A program made the translations under genes and the position numbers. Shown in pieces: positions 15,968 through 25,175 of a DNA stretch of 64,000 nucleotides. Numbering within the stretch: the stretch's first letter is position 1; each line of letters starts with the position of its first letter. The notes under the pieces are model-generated. The model worked only from the letters and a program-made list of their open reading frames with translations, did not search any database and was not told where the DNA came from. The stretch comes from Legionellaceae bacterium (GTDB lineage: Bacteria; Pseudomonadota; Gammaproteobacteria; Legionellales; Legionellaceae), in NCBI GenBank assembly GCA_029212505.1, contig JARGOS010000002.1, positions 186,001-250,000 of the forward strand, written 5' to 3'.

Positions 15968-16824
15968 AGTTGTTAACAAAAGTGGGTGTAGCAACCACGT
16001 CATTGATGTTATGTGGATGTGCCGAATCTCCGTTGAATCCAGAAAATTGGCTGCCGGGGATGAAAGATTTAAATACGTATTCGATGCGCAAGCACGTCAA
16101 AAAAGAACGTATTCAAGTTAAGCCTACGCTTATACCGATTACGCCGACGTTGATTGCCGACCAAACGGTCAATACCTATTTTTATCGCGTTGCACCGGCG
16201 GATGTATTGCATGTGAATGTATGGCAACATCCTGAGTTTGAAATGGAAAGCCAGGCAGGCATGGCGATGGGAGCTGGCGCTCAAGGTGCTGCGGGTATGT
16301 CTGGGTATTTGGTCGATCCACGTGGACGCATTTATTTTCCTTTGATTGGTTACGTGCATGTGGCCGATAAAACGTTGGATGAGATACGGATTGAAGTGTC
16401 TCGACGCCTTGCAAAATATATCCCCAATCCACAAGTCAACGTACGTGTCGCAGATTTTAGAGGGCGCAAGGTGTATGTGCTAGGCGAGGTCATGAAGAAG
16501 GGATTTTTGCCGATTACTGATCAACAGCTTACGATTGCTGATGCATTGGCGCAGTCAGGGTGGTTGGACTCTAAAAGCTCGAACCCGAATCATATCTATG
16601 TGATTCGTGGGGATTACACGCAACCTCAAATCTTTTGGCTCAATGGGCGAACACCGGATAAATTATTGCTGGCGGAGCATTTTAGCTTGCAGCCGCAAGA
16701 TGTCCTGTTTGTTTCGGCCGCTCCAATTGCGCAAATGAACCGCGTACTTGACCAATTGCTCCCAATTGTTCAAACCATATGGTTTACACAAAGCGTTATT
16801 AAGCAATCTAAAAACAATATTTAA
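15943..16824 (+). CDS. wza: Polysaccharide export outer-membrane lipoprotein Wza
   Basis: Wza forms the outer-membrane channel for capsule or exopolysaccharide. The 293-residue precursor has a lipoprotein signal ending in LMLCGC (lipobox cysteine at about residue 26). The poly_export domain (FYRVAPADVLHVNVWQHPEF) comes next, then SLBB-like repeats (GRIYFPLIGYV and VYVLGEVMKKGFLPI). An AGGGA ribosome site lies seven bases before the ATG. It is shorter than E. coli Wza (379), and a Gly/Ala/Met-rich insert (GMAMGAGAQGAAGM) interrupts the first domain. Confidence 0.9.
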   Translation: MAQEVVDVKLLTKVGVATTSLMLCGCAESPLNPENWLPGMKDLNTYSMRKHVKKERIQVKPTLIPITPTLIADQTVNTYFYRVAPADVLHVNVWQHPEFEMESQAGMAMGAGAQGAAGMSGYLVDPRGRIYFPLIGYVHVADKTLDEIRIEVSRRLAKYIPNPQVNVRVADFRGRKVYVLGEVMKKGFLPITDQQLTIADALAQSGWLDSKSSNPNHIYVIRGDYTQPQIFWLNGRTPDKLLLAEHFSLQPQDVLFVSAAPIAQMNRVLDQLLPIVQTIWFTQSVIKQSKNNI

Positions 16825-16852
16825 ATACATAATCGATAGGGCTGGGGATGTT

Positions 16853-19078
16853 ATGAGCACGACGCTAAGCAAATCAACCAATAACAGTATAGGGATGGTA
16901 CAAGGCTCGCATGACGATGAGATTGATTTAGCCGCCTTACTTCATCAGCTCTGGGGGCATAAATGGTTATTGTTGTTGACCACCGTGATAGGACTGACTT
17001 TAGGTGTTTTTTTTGCTAAACGCCAACCGGTGCAATACCAAACCACGGCTTTGCTGCAAGTGGATTCAAAGTCTGGCGGTGCAGGCGGTGCTGCCGGTGG
17101 TGTTGCTCAGCAATTGCTTGGGGGCGCTGGCGGCGGTGATTCTGCGGCCACACACATGGCACTCATTCAGTCGCCGTTTGTTTTAGAGCCGGTGATCGAA
17201 TCGTTGGGGCTCAATATTCATATTGCACAAAAACCTATGTTGCTGATGGAGCGTTTGTTTCCTTGGGTGCATAAAAAAGAGCTTAAAATATCTCGTTTTG
17301 ATGTGCCAAAATCAGCGGTGAATCAGAAATTTAAGCTTGAAGTGGATAAACCTGGGCATGTGAGCCTGTATGGTGAAGCGGGTGAAGTGATTTTATCGGG
17401 GGCGATGGGTAAAGTACTCACGTCAAAAGATCTTGAATTTCGTTTACAAACCAAACGTGCATCAACGCTGCCCGAGGGCACGGTTTTTATGCTTTCGAAG
17501 CGTTCAAATACATCAGCCGTCAAAGCGCTTTCAGGTGCACTTAAAGTTGAAGAAATGAGCGGCAAAGGACGCATGGGGCAAGGGACCGGCGTTTTAGAAT
17601 TGTCATTGAAAGGCCTCAAAAAAGAAGAGGTGTTGCGTACGCTGAATGCCATTGCAGAAACGGCGCGCATTAAAGACGGGAATAAAAAGTCAGAAGAAGC
17701 TTCCCAGACGTTAGCGTTTTTGCATCAGCAATTGCCCATTACAAAACAACTTTTAGAAAAATCAGAAAATGCGCTCAATCAATATCGTGCAAAAAGTGGA
17801 AAAATTGATATTAAACTTCAAACGCAATTTTTGTTAGATCAATTGGCTAATTTAGATAAACAGCTCGGTGAGCTAAGAATTAAAGCGATTGAAATGAAGC
17901 AGCAGTACAAAAAAACGCATCCGGCCTGGATAGCACAAGAGGCACAAGTCAAAGCGCTTAAATTTGAGCGTGCACAACTTGAAGAAACACTCAAAAAACT
18001 TCCGGCATCCGACCAAGTGGCCGTTAATTTGATGCGTGATGTCGAAGTGAAGCAGTCGCTGTACATGCTGCTGTTGAATAAAATCCAAGAGCTTGAGGTC
18101 GTGAAAGCTGGAACGGTGAGCGGTGTGCGTGTTTTATCACACGCCGCACTTCCAGATAGACCGCTGCCAAGCAAAGCCAAAGCCATTGTTTTGGGCGCCA
18201 TGATGCTTGGGTTTATGCTGGGCGTGATGGTGATTTTTGTCCGTAAACTGCTTTCACCACGTGTAGACGACCCGCACTGGAGTGAACGACAATTTAATTT
18301 ACCCAACGTCGCGATTGTGCCTTTTTGTAAAGAGCAGGCAGATAATTCGCTCAGTTTTGAATCCAAAGAAATTACGAATCTTCCCTTGCTTGCTCAGCAT
18401 CAACCGAAGAACTTAGCGATTGAAGCATTGCGTAGTTTACGTACCAGCCTTCAGGTTTCATTGGCGTGTGCGAATAATAATATGATTGGTATTTTAGGGG
18501 TGGCGCCGAGTGTCGGTAAAACATTTGTGTCGACGAATTTAGCCCATTTACTTGCGGCAGCCGGCAAGCGCGTGTTGTTGATTGATACGGACTTGCGTAA
18601 AGGTGCCTTGCATAAATCGTTTAATTTTCCTGCATCACCTGGGCTCGCGGATATTTTAGGTAAAAAAGAACCGTTGGAAAATGCGTTACGCTCCACGTCG
18701 AATCAAAACCTGACGGTTTTACCGCGCGGTACGTATCCTAAAGACCCGGCCGAATTATTAACCAGCGAGCGATTCAAAGGTTTAGTCAAAGCTTTTTCTC
18801 AGCAGTATGATGTTGTTTTATTTGATACAGCGCCTGTATTGTTGGTGACGGACGCGGTGATTGTGGGCGCGTTCTGTGCGACGAATTACTTGGTGGTGGG
18901 AGCGGGTGCACATTCACCGAGCGAAATTGAAATGACGTTGAAGCGCTTGAATCATGCCGGTGTTCACGTTGATGGTTCAATCTTTAATTTCCATAAATCA
19001 GAGATGAAAGGTGGCTATTACGGTAAGTATTATAATTACTCGTATTATTACCATGATGAAGAAGCGGTGGATGCTTAG
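16853..19078 (+). CDS. wzc: Polysaccharide co-polymerase and tyrosine autokinase Wzc
   Basis: Wzc is the inner-membrane co-polymerase and BY-kinase that sets chain length and drives Wza-dependent export. The 741-residue protein has an N-terminal Wzz domain with a membrane helix (LLLLTTVIGLTLGVFFA), a Gly/Ala-rich insert and long periplasmic coiled-coil segments. A second helix lies near residue 450 and a cytoplasmic kinase follows: GVAPSVGKTF, VLLIDTDLRKG and VVLFDTAPVL. The Tyr-rich tail (YYGKYYNYSYYYHDEE) is the autophosphorylation cluster. The ATG at 16853 has GGGG eight bases upstream; the frame also extends back to 16748 but overlaps wza. Confidence 0.94.
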   Translation: MSTTLSKSTNNSIGMVQGSHDDEIDLAALLHQLWGHKWLLLLTTVIGLTLGVFFAKRQPVQYQTTALLQVDSKSGGAGGAAGGVAQQLLGGAGGGDSAATHMALIQSPFVLEPVIESLGLNIHIAQKPMLLMERLFPWVHKKELKISRFDVPKSAVNQKFKLEVDKPGHVSLYGEAGEVILSGAMGKVLTSKDLEFRLQTKRASTLPEGTVFMLSKRSNTSAVKALSGALKVEEMSGKGRMGQGTGVLELSLKGLKKEEVLRTLNAIAETARIKDGNKKSEEASQTLAFLHQQLPITKQLLEKSENALNQYRAKSGKIDIKLQTQFLLDQLANLDKQLGELRIKAIEMKQQYKKTHPAWIAQEAQVKALKFERAQLEETLKKLPASDQVAVNLMRDVEVKQSLYMLLLNKIQELEVVKAGTVSGVRVLSHAALPDRPLPSKAKAIVLGAMMLGFMLGVMVIFVRKLLSPRVDDPHWSERQFNLPNVAIVPFCKEQADNSLSFESKEITNLPLLAQHQPKNLAIEALRSLRTSLQVSLACANNNMIGILGVAPSVGKTFVSTNLAHLLAAAGKRVLLIDTDLRKGALHKSFNFPASPGLADILGKKEPLENALRSTSNQNLTVLPRGTYPKDPAELLTSERFKGLVKAFSQQYDVVLFDTAPVLLVTDAVIVGAFCATNYLVVGAGAHSPSEIEMTLKRLNHAGVHVDGSIFNFHKSEMKGGYYGKYYNYSYYYHDEEAVDA

Positions 19079-19126
19079 CATTTTAAGAAACTAAAATAAA
19101 CTCAAACAAAAGGATAAAGAATCAGG

Positions 19127-20305
19127 ATGATTCATTCACTTTGCGTTTTTGGAACACGTCCCGAAGCCATTAAAATGGCTCCCGTCGTTAAGCAGTTGGC
19201 AGGGCATAAGGCTTTTGTGAATCAAGTCTGTGTGACCGGTCAACATCGGCAAATGCTTCAGCCTTTTTTAGATTTATTTAAGATTCAGCCTGATTTTGAT
19301 TTGAATGTGATGACGCCCAATCAAACGCTTAGCAAGCTCACCGCCAGTATTTTAAGCGGTCTTGCCGGCGTGTTTGAAACCTATCGTCCGGATGTTATTT
19401 TAGTCCACGGTGACACGACAACAACCCTCGCGACGTCGCTCGCCGCTTATTATCACAGGATTCCTGTGGCGCATGTTGAGGCGGGTTTACGTACAGGGAA
19501 TATTTTTTTGCCCTGGCCAGAAGAGGCCAATCGTAAGTTGACCGGCGCGTTGGCGGTGCAGCACTTTGCCCCGACACCGCTATCGCGACAAAACTTAATC
19601 AACGAAGGCGTGCCACAAGAAGCAATTCATGTGACAGGTAACACGGTTGTGGATGCCTTGTTTGATGTATTGAAAAATTTTGAATCAAACCCTGCGTTAG
19701 AGCAACGCTTCGCAGCGCAGTTTGAATTTTTGACACCCAAGCGCCGCATGATTCTTGTGACAGGTCATCGACGTGAAAATTTTGGCGGCGGCTTTGAGCG
19801 TATTTGCCAGGCTCTGGTGCGTATTGCACAAACGTTTCCTGATGTTGATGTTGTTTATCCCGTGCACCTTAACCCTCAAGTGCAAGCACCGGTGCATGCA
19901 TTATTACGTGATACGCCCAATATTCACTTGATTGCTCCTGTGGATTATTTGCCGTTTGTATACTTGATGAAAGCTTCTCACGTCATTCTGACCGACTCGG
20001 GTGGTATTCAAGAGGAGGCGCCATCGTTAGGTAAACCGGTGTTGGTGATGCGTGACTCGACAGAACGCCCTGAGGCGGTTGCTGCCGGAACCGTACAGTT
20101 GGTGGGTACGAATGCGGAGGCTATTTTAGAAGCTGTCACACGTCTTTTAGAAGATTCACAACACTATCGACGTATGAGTCAAGCACAAAATCCTTACGGT
20201 GATGGTGAGGCGGCTCGACGAATTGTTGAGGCACTGTTGGTGAAATTTGGTGAAACTGTTTCTGCCGCACCACATGGCCATGATAAGATGCATGCATCGG
20301 CTTAA
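19127..20305 (+). CDS. wecB: UDP-N-acetylglucosamine 2-epimerase (non-hydrolysing)
   Basis: WecB interconverts UDP-GlcNAc and UDP-ManNAc. The 392-residue protein has [14 protein letters not shown] at the N-terminus, [40 protein letters not shown] and [21 protein letters not shown], all standard. It closes the wzb-wza-wzc-wecB block. The partner dehydrogenase WecC lies about 4.9 kb downstream, separated by a toxin-antitoxin pair, an ATPase gene, rfaH and pgi. Confidence 0.95.
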   Translation: MIHSLCVFGTRPEAIKMAPVVKQLAGHKAFVNQVCVTGQHRQMLQPFLDLFKIQPDFDLNVMTPNQTLSKLTASILSGLAGVFETYRPDVILVHGDTTTTLATSLAAYYHRIPVAHVEAGLRTGNIFLPWPEEANRKLTGALAVQHFAPTPLSRQNLINEGVPQEAIHVTGNTVVDALFDVLKNFESNPALEQRFAAQFEFLTPKRRMILVTGHRRENFGGGFERICQALVRIAQTFPDVDVVYPVHLNPQVQAPVHALLRDTPNIHLIAPVDYLPFVYLMKASHVILTDSGGIQEEAPSLGKPVLVMRDSTERPEAVAAGTVQLVGTNAEAILEAVTRLLEDSQHYRRMSQAQNPYGDGEAARRIVEALLVKFGETVSAAPHGHDKMHASA

Positions 20306-20356
20306 ATATATGCTAAAAGTTATTGCTGTGTTAGATTCAAAGTGTAACCGGGATAT

Positions 20357-20647
20357 ATGAATATAAGACTATCCAAAGAAGAAATTCAGACATTAAAGCA
20401 GGCAGTAGCTAAGCAAGATGAGGCGGCTGAAATTTATCTTTATGGTTCTCGCGTGGATGCGAGTAAACACGGTGGTGATATTGATTTATTAATAGTCAGT
20501 AAAATAATAACAAGAGCTGATTTAACACCTATACGCTGGGCATTTTTTGATAAGTTTGGCGAGCAAAAAATAGATATTATGATTGACCAAGGCGATCTAA
20601 GTGATCCATTCGTAGCTAAAATTTATAAACAAGCGATTAAATTATGA
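20357..20647 (+). CDS. MNT-type nucleotidyltransferase antitoxin
   Basis: The 96-residue protein is a minimal nucleotidyltransferase. It has the YLYGSRVDASKHGGDIDLL signature (GS-x9-D-x-D) and a third acidic position in KIDIMID. MNT proteins of this sort neutralise a HEPN RNase partner, in known cases by adding AMP to a tyrosine. The stop overlaps the HEPN gene start by four bases, and the order (MNT then HEPN) is common. Confidence 0.88.
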   Translation: MNIRLSKEEIQTLKQAVAKQDEAAEIYLYGSRVDASKHGGDIDLLIVSKIITRADLTPIRWAFFDKFGEQKIDIMIDQGDLSDPFVAKIYKQAIKL

Positions 20648-21093
20648 GCTTAGAGGTTCTGTTGCAAAATACCAAATCTTTCGAAAAGCAGTTGAGTTGG
20701 CTTCAACACTCGTTTGATGAAGCGTCTAAAATTGGTTTAAAAGCAAAGTATTCATTGAAGGAATATGACTCATTTGAGAATCTATGCAGTCGTTACGCGA
20801 GAACGATTGATTTTTTGATACGGAAAGTATTTCGAAGTTTAGATGATGTTGAGTTTGAAACACAAGGAACGCTGGTTGATGTCGTGAATCGCGCACATAA
20901 GCGAGGGTTATTTGATTGTATTGAAGATATTCGATATATCAAAGACTTACGTAACGAAATTTCTCATGAATACATGGATGATGCATTGCAGCGCTTGTTT
21001 GAAGATATTCTAAAATGGACGCCTATCGTGTTAGATATAGCAGATAACACATTGCGTTATATTCATACGTATATAATAAAATCTGATACTTAA
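20644..21093 (+). CDS. HEPN-domain RNase toxin
   Basis: The 149-residue helical protein has the HEPN ribonuclease motif R-x4-H in DLRNEISHEYMDD at about residues 103-110. The YMDD that follows may hold the tyrosine that the MNT partner modifies, as in HepT/MntA-type systems. It overlaps the MNT gene by four bases. Together they form a toxin-antitoxin or defence module inserted between wecB and rfaH. Confidence 0.86.
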   Translation: MSLEVLLQNTKSFEKQLSWLQHSFDEASKIGLKAKYSLKEYDSFENLCSRYARTIDFLIRKVFRSLDDVEFETQGTLVDVVNRAHKRGLFDCIEDIRYIKDLRNEISHEYMDDALQRLFEDILKWTPIVLDIADNTLRYIHTYIIKSDT

Positions 21094-21144
21094 TGTATGG
21101 TATACTTTGAATATTAAGTCACCACATAGGGTAACAAAAATTTC

Positions 21145-22884
21145 ATGGGCGAAAACAACATGACCAACAACACAGGCATTCAAGCCATGAATTATCCGGT
21201 CGGTGTCTCGGATTTTAAAGAAATTGTGAGCGGTCACTACACGTTTGTTGATAAGAGTTTATTTATAAAAGATGTGTTAGATGATAGCGCTAAAGTGATT
21301 CTTATCACACGCCCACGCCGATTCGGTAAGACATTAAATATGTCCATGCTGCGTTATTTTTTCGACAAGATTAACGCCGACGAAAATCGCAAATTTTTCG
21401 AACATTTGGCAATTGCACAGGCTAAAACTCGATTTGGCAGGGCATGTTTCGAAAGCCAGGGTATGTATCCGGTTATCTTTTTATCGCTGAAAGACATTAA
21501 AGCCTCCAGCTATGCCGATGCTTATCAAAATATTACCCGGTTGATGAGTCGTGTGTATCAAGAGCACCGCTATCTTTTGGATTCAGATGTATTATTTCCC
21601 GAGGATAAACAGATGATAGGTGCGATGATTCGGGAAGAAGCGTCGCCCTCACACGTCAAGTATGCTTTAGGAAGCCTCTCCCGCTATTTATCACTTCACC
21701 ATAACGCAAAAGCAATCGTACTGATTGATGAATATGACACACCGATTCATGCGGCGTACCTTTCCACGCCACGCTATCACGATGAGATGCTGGAATTTAT
21801 GCGTGGCTTTTTAGGTGAGGCATTAAAAGATAACGAATTTTTACATAAAGGTGTGGTGACAGGGATTTTGCGTATTGCTCAGGCGAATTTGTTTTCAGAT
21901 TTGAATAATATTGATGTGTATACGCTTTTGCGAAGAGATTACACTCAGTATTTTGGGTTTACGCCGGATGAAGTTAAAAAGCTTGTGCTGGACTCTGGAC
22001 TTCCTGTTAAGCTTGATGCGATTCAGTCATGGTACAACGGTTACCAAATCGGCGATACGGTTTTGTATAATCCCTGGTCGATGCTTTGCTGCCTTAAGCA
22101 ACAAGGCCATCTTCAGTCATACTGGATTGAAACCGGCGAAGCCGGTTTGCTTGGCGTGGCTTTGCGCAAACAATCGATTCACGTTAAATTACAGCTTCAG
22201 CAGCTCATGGAAGGCGAGACTATCGAGGTTAAGCTGGATTACAGAACATCATTGCTTGATATTGAACGAAGCTCTGTGTCGGTGTGGACTTTACTCGTGT
22301 TTTCAGGTTATTTAAACGCACGTCCCACACATTTTGGCGATGACGGTGAAATTACATGCCAAGTCTCCATACCCAACCGCGAGGTCAGTGGCGCTTATGC
22401 ACGTTTTGTTAAAAGCTGGTATCAACATGCTTTGAACGATGATTACAAAACGCTGCTGGAAGCTTTAATCCACGGTCGTGTCGAGCAATTTCAAGCATTG
22501 TTACAGACGTACATCGAGCAATCTTTAAGTTATTTTGATTTAGGTAAAAAAACGCCGGAAAAAATCTACCATGTTTTCATACTGGGGTTATTGGCAGGCC
22601 TACGTAGCGAATATTTGATTCAGTCGAACAAAGAAGCGGGTTATGGACGTTTTGATTTGGCGCTGGTTCCTCATGATGCAACAAAGTTAGGCATTATGAT
22701 GGAGTTTAAAAGCGTGGATGAGCATGATGATTTAGATGCATCGGCACAGGGTGCCTTGAATCAAATCAAACAGCATCATTACACAAGTCTTCTGCAGCAG
22801 CATGGTATTAAAAAACAATTAGCACTCGGCATAGCTTTTTCTGGAAAACAGGTGGTTGTGCGAGCGGACGGGGCTATAACTTAA
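21145..22884 (+). CDS. AAA-ATPase-like/DUF1703 protein (P-loop ATPase with PD-(D/E)XK nuclease domain)
   Basis: The 579-residue protein belongs to the AAA-ATPase_like plus DUF1703 (PDDEXK_9) family, common and uncharacterised in host-associated bacteria. The N-terminus has NYPVGVSDFKEIV and VDKSLFIKDVL, then Walker A ITRPRRFGKTLNMSML, and Walker B AIVLIDEYDTPIH near residue 200. The C-terminal domain has GYGRFDLALV followed by GIMMEFKSVDE, the D-x(n)-E-x-K nuclease core. The start is the first ATG; an ATG 15 bases later is possible. It is a single gene with no evident partner other than the MNT/HEPN pair upstream. Confidence 0.87.
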   Translation: MGENNMTNNTGIQAMNYPVGVSDFKEIVSGHYTFVDKSLFIKDVLDDSAKVILITRPRRFGKTLNMSMLRYFFDKINADENRKFFEHLAIAQAKTRFGRACFESQGMYPVIFLSLKDIKASSYADAYQNITRLMSRVYQEHRYLLDSDVLFPEDKQMIGAMIREEASPSHVKYALGSLSRYLSLHHNAKAIVLIDEYDTPIHAAYLSTPRYHDEMLEFMRGFLGEALKDNEFLHKGVVTGILRIAQANLFSDLNNIDVYTLLRRDYTQYFGFTPDEVKKLVLDSGLPVKLDAIQSWYNGYQIGDTVLYNPWSMLCCLKQQGHLQSYWIETGEAGLLGVALRKQSIHVKLQLQQLMEGETIEVKLDYRTSLLDIERSSVSVWTLLVFSGYLNARPTHFGDDGEITCQVSIPNREVSGAYARFVKSWYQHALNDDYKTLLEALIHGRVEQFQALLQTYIEQSLSYFDLGKKTPEKIYHVFILGLLAGLRSEYLIQSNKEAGYGRFDLALVPHDATKLGIMMEFKSVDEHDDLDASAQGALNQIKQHHYTSLLQQHGIKKQLALGIAFSGKQVVVRADGAIT

Positions 22885-22913
22885 TTTATTGGAATTATTT
22901 TGCTTGTGTGCTC

Positions 22914-22942
22914 TTTACATGACGCGAAGAGAGGCATAAACT
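22914..22942 (+). promoter_or_regulatory. Weak candidate promoter for rfaH
   Basis: TTTACA (22914-22919), a 17-base spacer and TAAACT (22937-22942) lie about 110 bases upstream of rfaH. The -35 is good and the -10 is weak. The rest of the 166-base gap shows no gene. Confidence 0.3.
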
Positions 22943-23050
22943 GGTGTTCATTAAGCACATGACGAGCATGATTCATCTTCGTCTTGTGTACCAAAGGAGT
23001 GGTGTACCCGTAGCATGATGTGGCGGGGTTGTAATAGGGAATATGTAACG

Positions 23051-23572
23051 ATGTCTTCTAACCTACATAATAACGATCATAGCCATTGGTACCTGGTGCA
23101 ATGCAAGCCTCGAGAGAGTTTTCGAGCAGTGCTTAATTTAGAAAACCAAGGTTATACCTGCTTTCATCCTACCTATTATGTAAAACGAAAACGTGCGGGT
23201 TCTGTGACAACGGTGCTTGAACCGCTCTTTCCTCATTACCTTTTTATACAACTCAACCCCTCTGACAATTGGTCCTTTATTCGCTCAACGCGTGGCGTGA
23301 GTCGGCTGGTTTATTTTGATGGCATTCCCGCTAAATTAGATGGTTTTATGATAGAAGCCCTGCAACGCCAATGTGCCAAATTGAACGGTGAGCCGGTTCA
23401 GTCGTTGTATCAAGTGGGTGATGCTGTGGTGGTAACCGAGGGTTGCTTTAAACAAATTGAAGCCGTGGTGACGGCGGTGAGCGGTGATGAACGTGTTTGT
23501 TTATTATTAAGTTTATTTAATCGCCAGCAATCCGTCGAGTTACCTGTAGAAGCATTAGAAAAAGTTGCATAA
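23051..23572 (+). CDS. rfaH: Transcription antitermination factor RfaH (NusG paralogue)
   Basis: RfaH binds RNA polymerase paused at ops sites and lets it read through long surface-polysaccharide operons; it also couples translation. The 173-residue protein matches E. coli RfaH (162) in pattern: HWYLVQCKPRESFRA, CFHPTYYVKRK, LEPLFPHYLFIQ, STRGVSRLVYF, and a C-terminal KOW-type half. I chose the ATG at 23051; the frame stays open to 23015. It is followed by an ops-like element and the glycan locus, which is its probable target. Confidence 0.93.
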   Translation: MSSNLHNNDHSHWYLVQCKPRESFRAVLNLENQGYTCFHPTYYVKRKRAGSVTTVLEPLFPHYLFIQLNPSDNWSFIRSTRGVSRLVYFDGIPAKLDGFMIEALQRQCAKLNGEPVQSLYQVGDAVVVTEGCFKQIEAVVTAVSGDERVCLLLSLFNRQQSVELPVEALEKVA

Positions 23573-23587
23573 GTAAACCCGGCGACG

Positions 23588-23608
23588 TGCCACGGCTTGA
23601 CCGCGGCA
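23588..23608. repeat. Short palindromic REP-like element
   Basis: TGCCACGG (23588-23595) and CCGCGGCA (23601-23608) pair with one mismatch around the loop CTTGA. The CGGCTTGACCGCGG core with a following ATCCAGG resembles a dispersed intergenic palindrome seen in many proteobacterial genomes. It lies between rfaH and the ops site and may terminate rfaH or be a simple repeat. Confidence 0.5.
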
Positions 23609-23671
23609 TCCAGGCGGTTAAGTTCATTAAGAAGTATGTGTTCTTTGGAAAATGAAACACTCAAATCCAAG

Positions 23672-23683
23672 GGCGGTAGCGTG
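23672..23683 (+). promoter_or_regulatory. ops element (RfaH recruitment and pause site)
   Basis: GGCGGTAGCGTG matches the E. coli ops core. It sits 22 bases before the pgi ATG and about 100 bases downstream of rfaH, the right strand and place for an untranslated leader of the glycan operon. The preceding AATCCAAGG also resembles the JUMPstart context. No second copy was seen elsewhere in the window. Confidence 0.85.
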
Positions 23684-23705
23684 TTTTTAAAGGGATTTTA
23701 AAAAT

Positions 23706-25175
23706 ATGATAAAAGCTGAAATCTGGAATGCATTAGAAAAACATGCGCATGATCTTTCAACATGCGGCATACAAGATTTTTATCAGCAATCGCCTGGTCG
23801 TGATACCGAATTTAAACAATCAACGTGTGGTATCGAGCTGGATTTTTCGAAGCAACGCGTCACGCATGAAACGCTAGACCTCTTATTCAAATTAGCCAAA
23901 GCCTGTCAGCTTAAAGAAAAAATTGTTGCGCTCATGGCTGGTGAAAAAGTGAACGCCTCTGAAAAGAGGGCTGCACTACATACAGCATTACGCGCACCTC
24001 AAGATAAGCCCTTGATGCTGGGTGGCCGCGATATCATGCGCGATATTTTTGACGCACGTCATAAAATGGAAGCAATTGCTAAAGAAATCAGAAATCAAAC
24101 ATGGTTTGGATACACAAACCAACCCATAACCGATGTTGTGAATATCGGCATAGGAGGCTCGGATTTAGGGCCAAAATTTTGTATCAGCGCTTTATCGGAT
24201 GACACTTCTTCTGCATTAGGCTACCATTTTATTTCAGATGCTGATCCCGATGCATTTGAGCGGGTTACAGCCAGTCTAAATCCAGAAACGACCTTATTTA
24301 TTGTTTCATCTAAATCATTTACGACCCAAGAAACGCTATTTAACATGAAAAAAGCGATGGATTGGGTGGGTGATCCTAAGCACTTTGATCAACATTTTAT
24401 TGCGGTGACAGCAGACCCCGAAAAAGCACTGGCCTTCGGCATCAAGAATGTGTTACCGATTTGGGCTTGGGTTGGCGGTCGATATTCAGCATGCTCAGCC
24501 ATTAACTTGGTAACCATGATTGCAATTGGACCCGAAAAATTCAACGAATTTTTATCGGGTGCACATGCGATGGATATGCATGTTAAAAACACTTCTTTTG
24601 AGAAAAATTTACCAGTACTGGCAGCATTACTTGGCGTTTGGAACATTAATTTTTTAAATATACATACCTTATTGATGCTTGTGTACTCCAGTCGATTAGA
24701 GCAACTTGTTCCTTATGTGCAGCAATTAGATATGGAAAGTAACGGTAAACGTATTGACCGAGATAATAAAACCGTACCCTACGCAACAGGGCCTATCATA
24801 TGGGGTGGGCATGGTAATCGTGCACAGCACAGCTATTATCAATTGCTTTGCCAGGGCACGCATCGTGTAGCCATCGATTTTTTTAGCCTTAAAACATCGG
24901 ATAAATGTATGGTTAATGCATTTTGTCGAGATAAACAACGCGTTTTAGTTGAGGGTGTGCAAGCGGATGACGAAGCTTCCAAGGCTATTTTAGGCGAAAC
25001 GTCGCTCAATCATTTTAGTCTAGAGCAGTGTTCTCCTTATGTTTTGGGTGCTCTGATTGCTTTACACGAGCATAAAATTTATGTTCAAAGTGTTATTTGG
25101 AACATAAATCCATTCAACCAACCGGGTGTAGAGTCAGCCAAGTCTCGTCAAGGTGAAGCGCTTGAATATGTTTGA
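23706..25175 (+). CDS. pgi: Glucose-6-phosphate isomerase
   Basis: Pgi interconverts glucose-6-phosphate and fructose-6-phosphate and so feeds UDP-GlcNAc synthesis. The 489-residue protein is shorter than E. coli Pgi (549). It has NIGIGGSDLGPKF, FIVSSKSFTTQETL, WVGGRYSACSAI, MESNGKRI with the catalytic glutamate region, GGHGNRAQHSYYQLL and NPFNQPGVE followed by K. It is the first gene after the ops site, which ties it to the glycan locus. Its stop overlaps the wecC start. Confidence 0.96.
   Translation: MIKAEIWNALEKHAHDLSTCGIQDFYQQSPGRDTEFKQSTCGIELDFSKQRVTHETLDLLFKLAKACQLKEKIVALMAGEKVNASEKRAALHTALRAPQDKPLMLGGRDIMRDIFDARHKMEAIAKEIRNQTWFGYTNQPITDVVNIGIGGSDLGPKFCISALSDDTSSALGYHFISDADPDAFERVTASLNPETTLFIVSSKSFTTQETLFNMKKAMDWVGDPKHFDQHFIAVTADPEKALAFGIKNVLPIWAWVGGRYSACSAINLVTMIAIGPEKFNEFLSGAHAMDMHVKNTSFEKNLPVLAALLGVWNINFLNIHTLLMLVYSSRLEQLVPYVQQLDMESNGKRIDRDNKTVPYATGPIIWGGHGNRAQHSYYQLLCQGTHRVAIDFFSLKTSDKCMVNAFCRDKQRVLVEGVQADDEASKAILGETSLNHFSLEQCSPYVLGALIALHEHKIYVQSVIWNINPFNQPGVESAKSRQGEALEYV

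Noticed and set aside
21088-21119. 7-bp inverted repeat (ACTTAAT/ATTAAGT) before the DUF1703 gene as a repeat set like those of the other ATPases
   Set aside because: Arms are short and AT-rich with an 18-base loop, well within chance.
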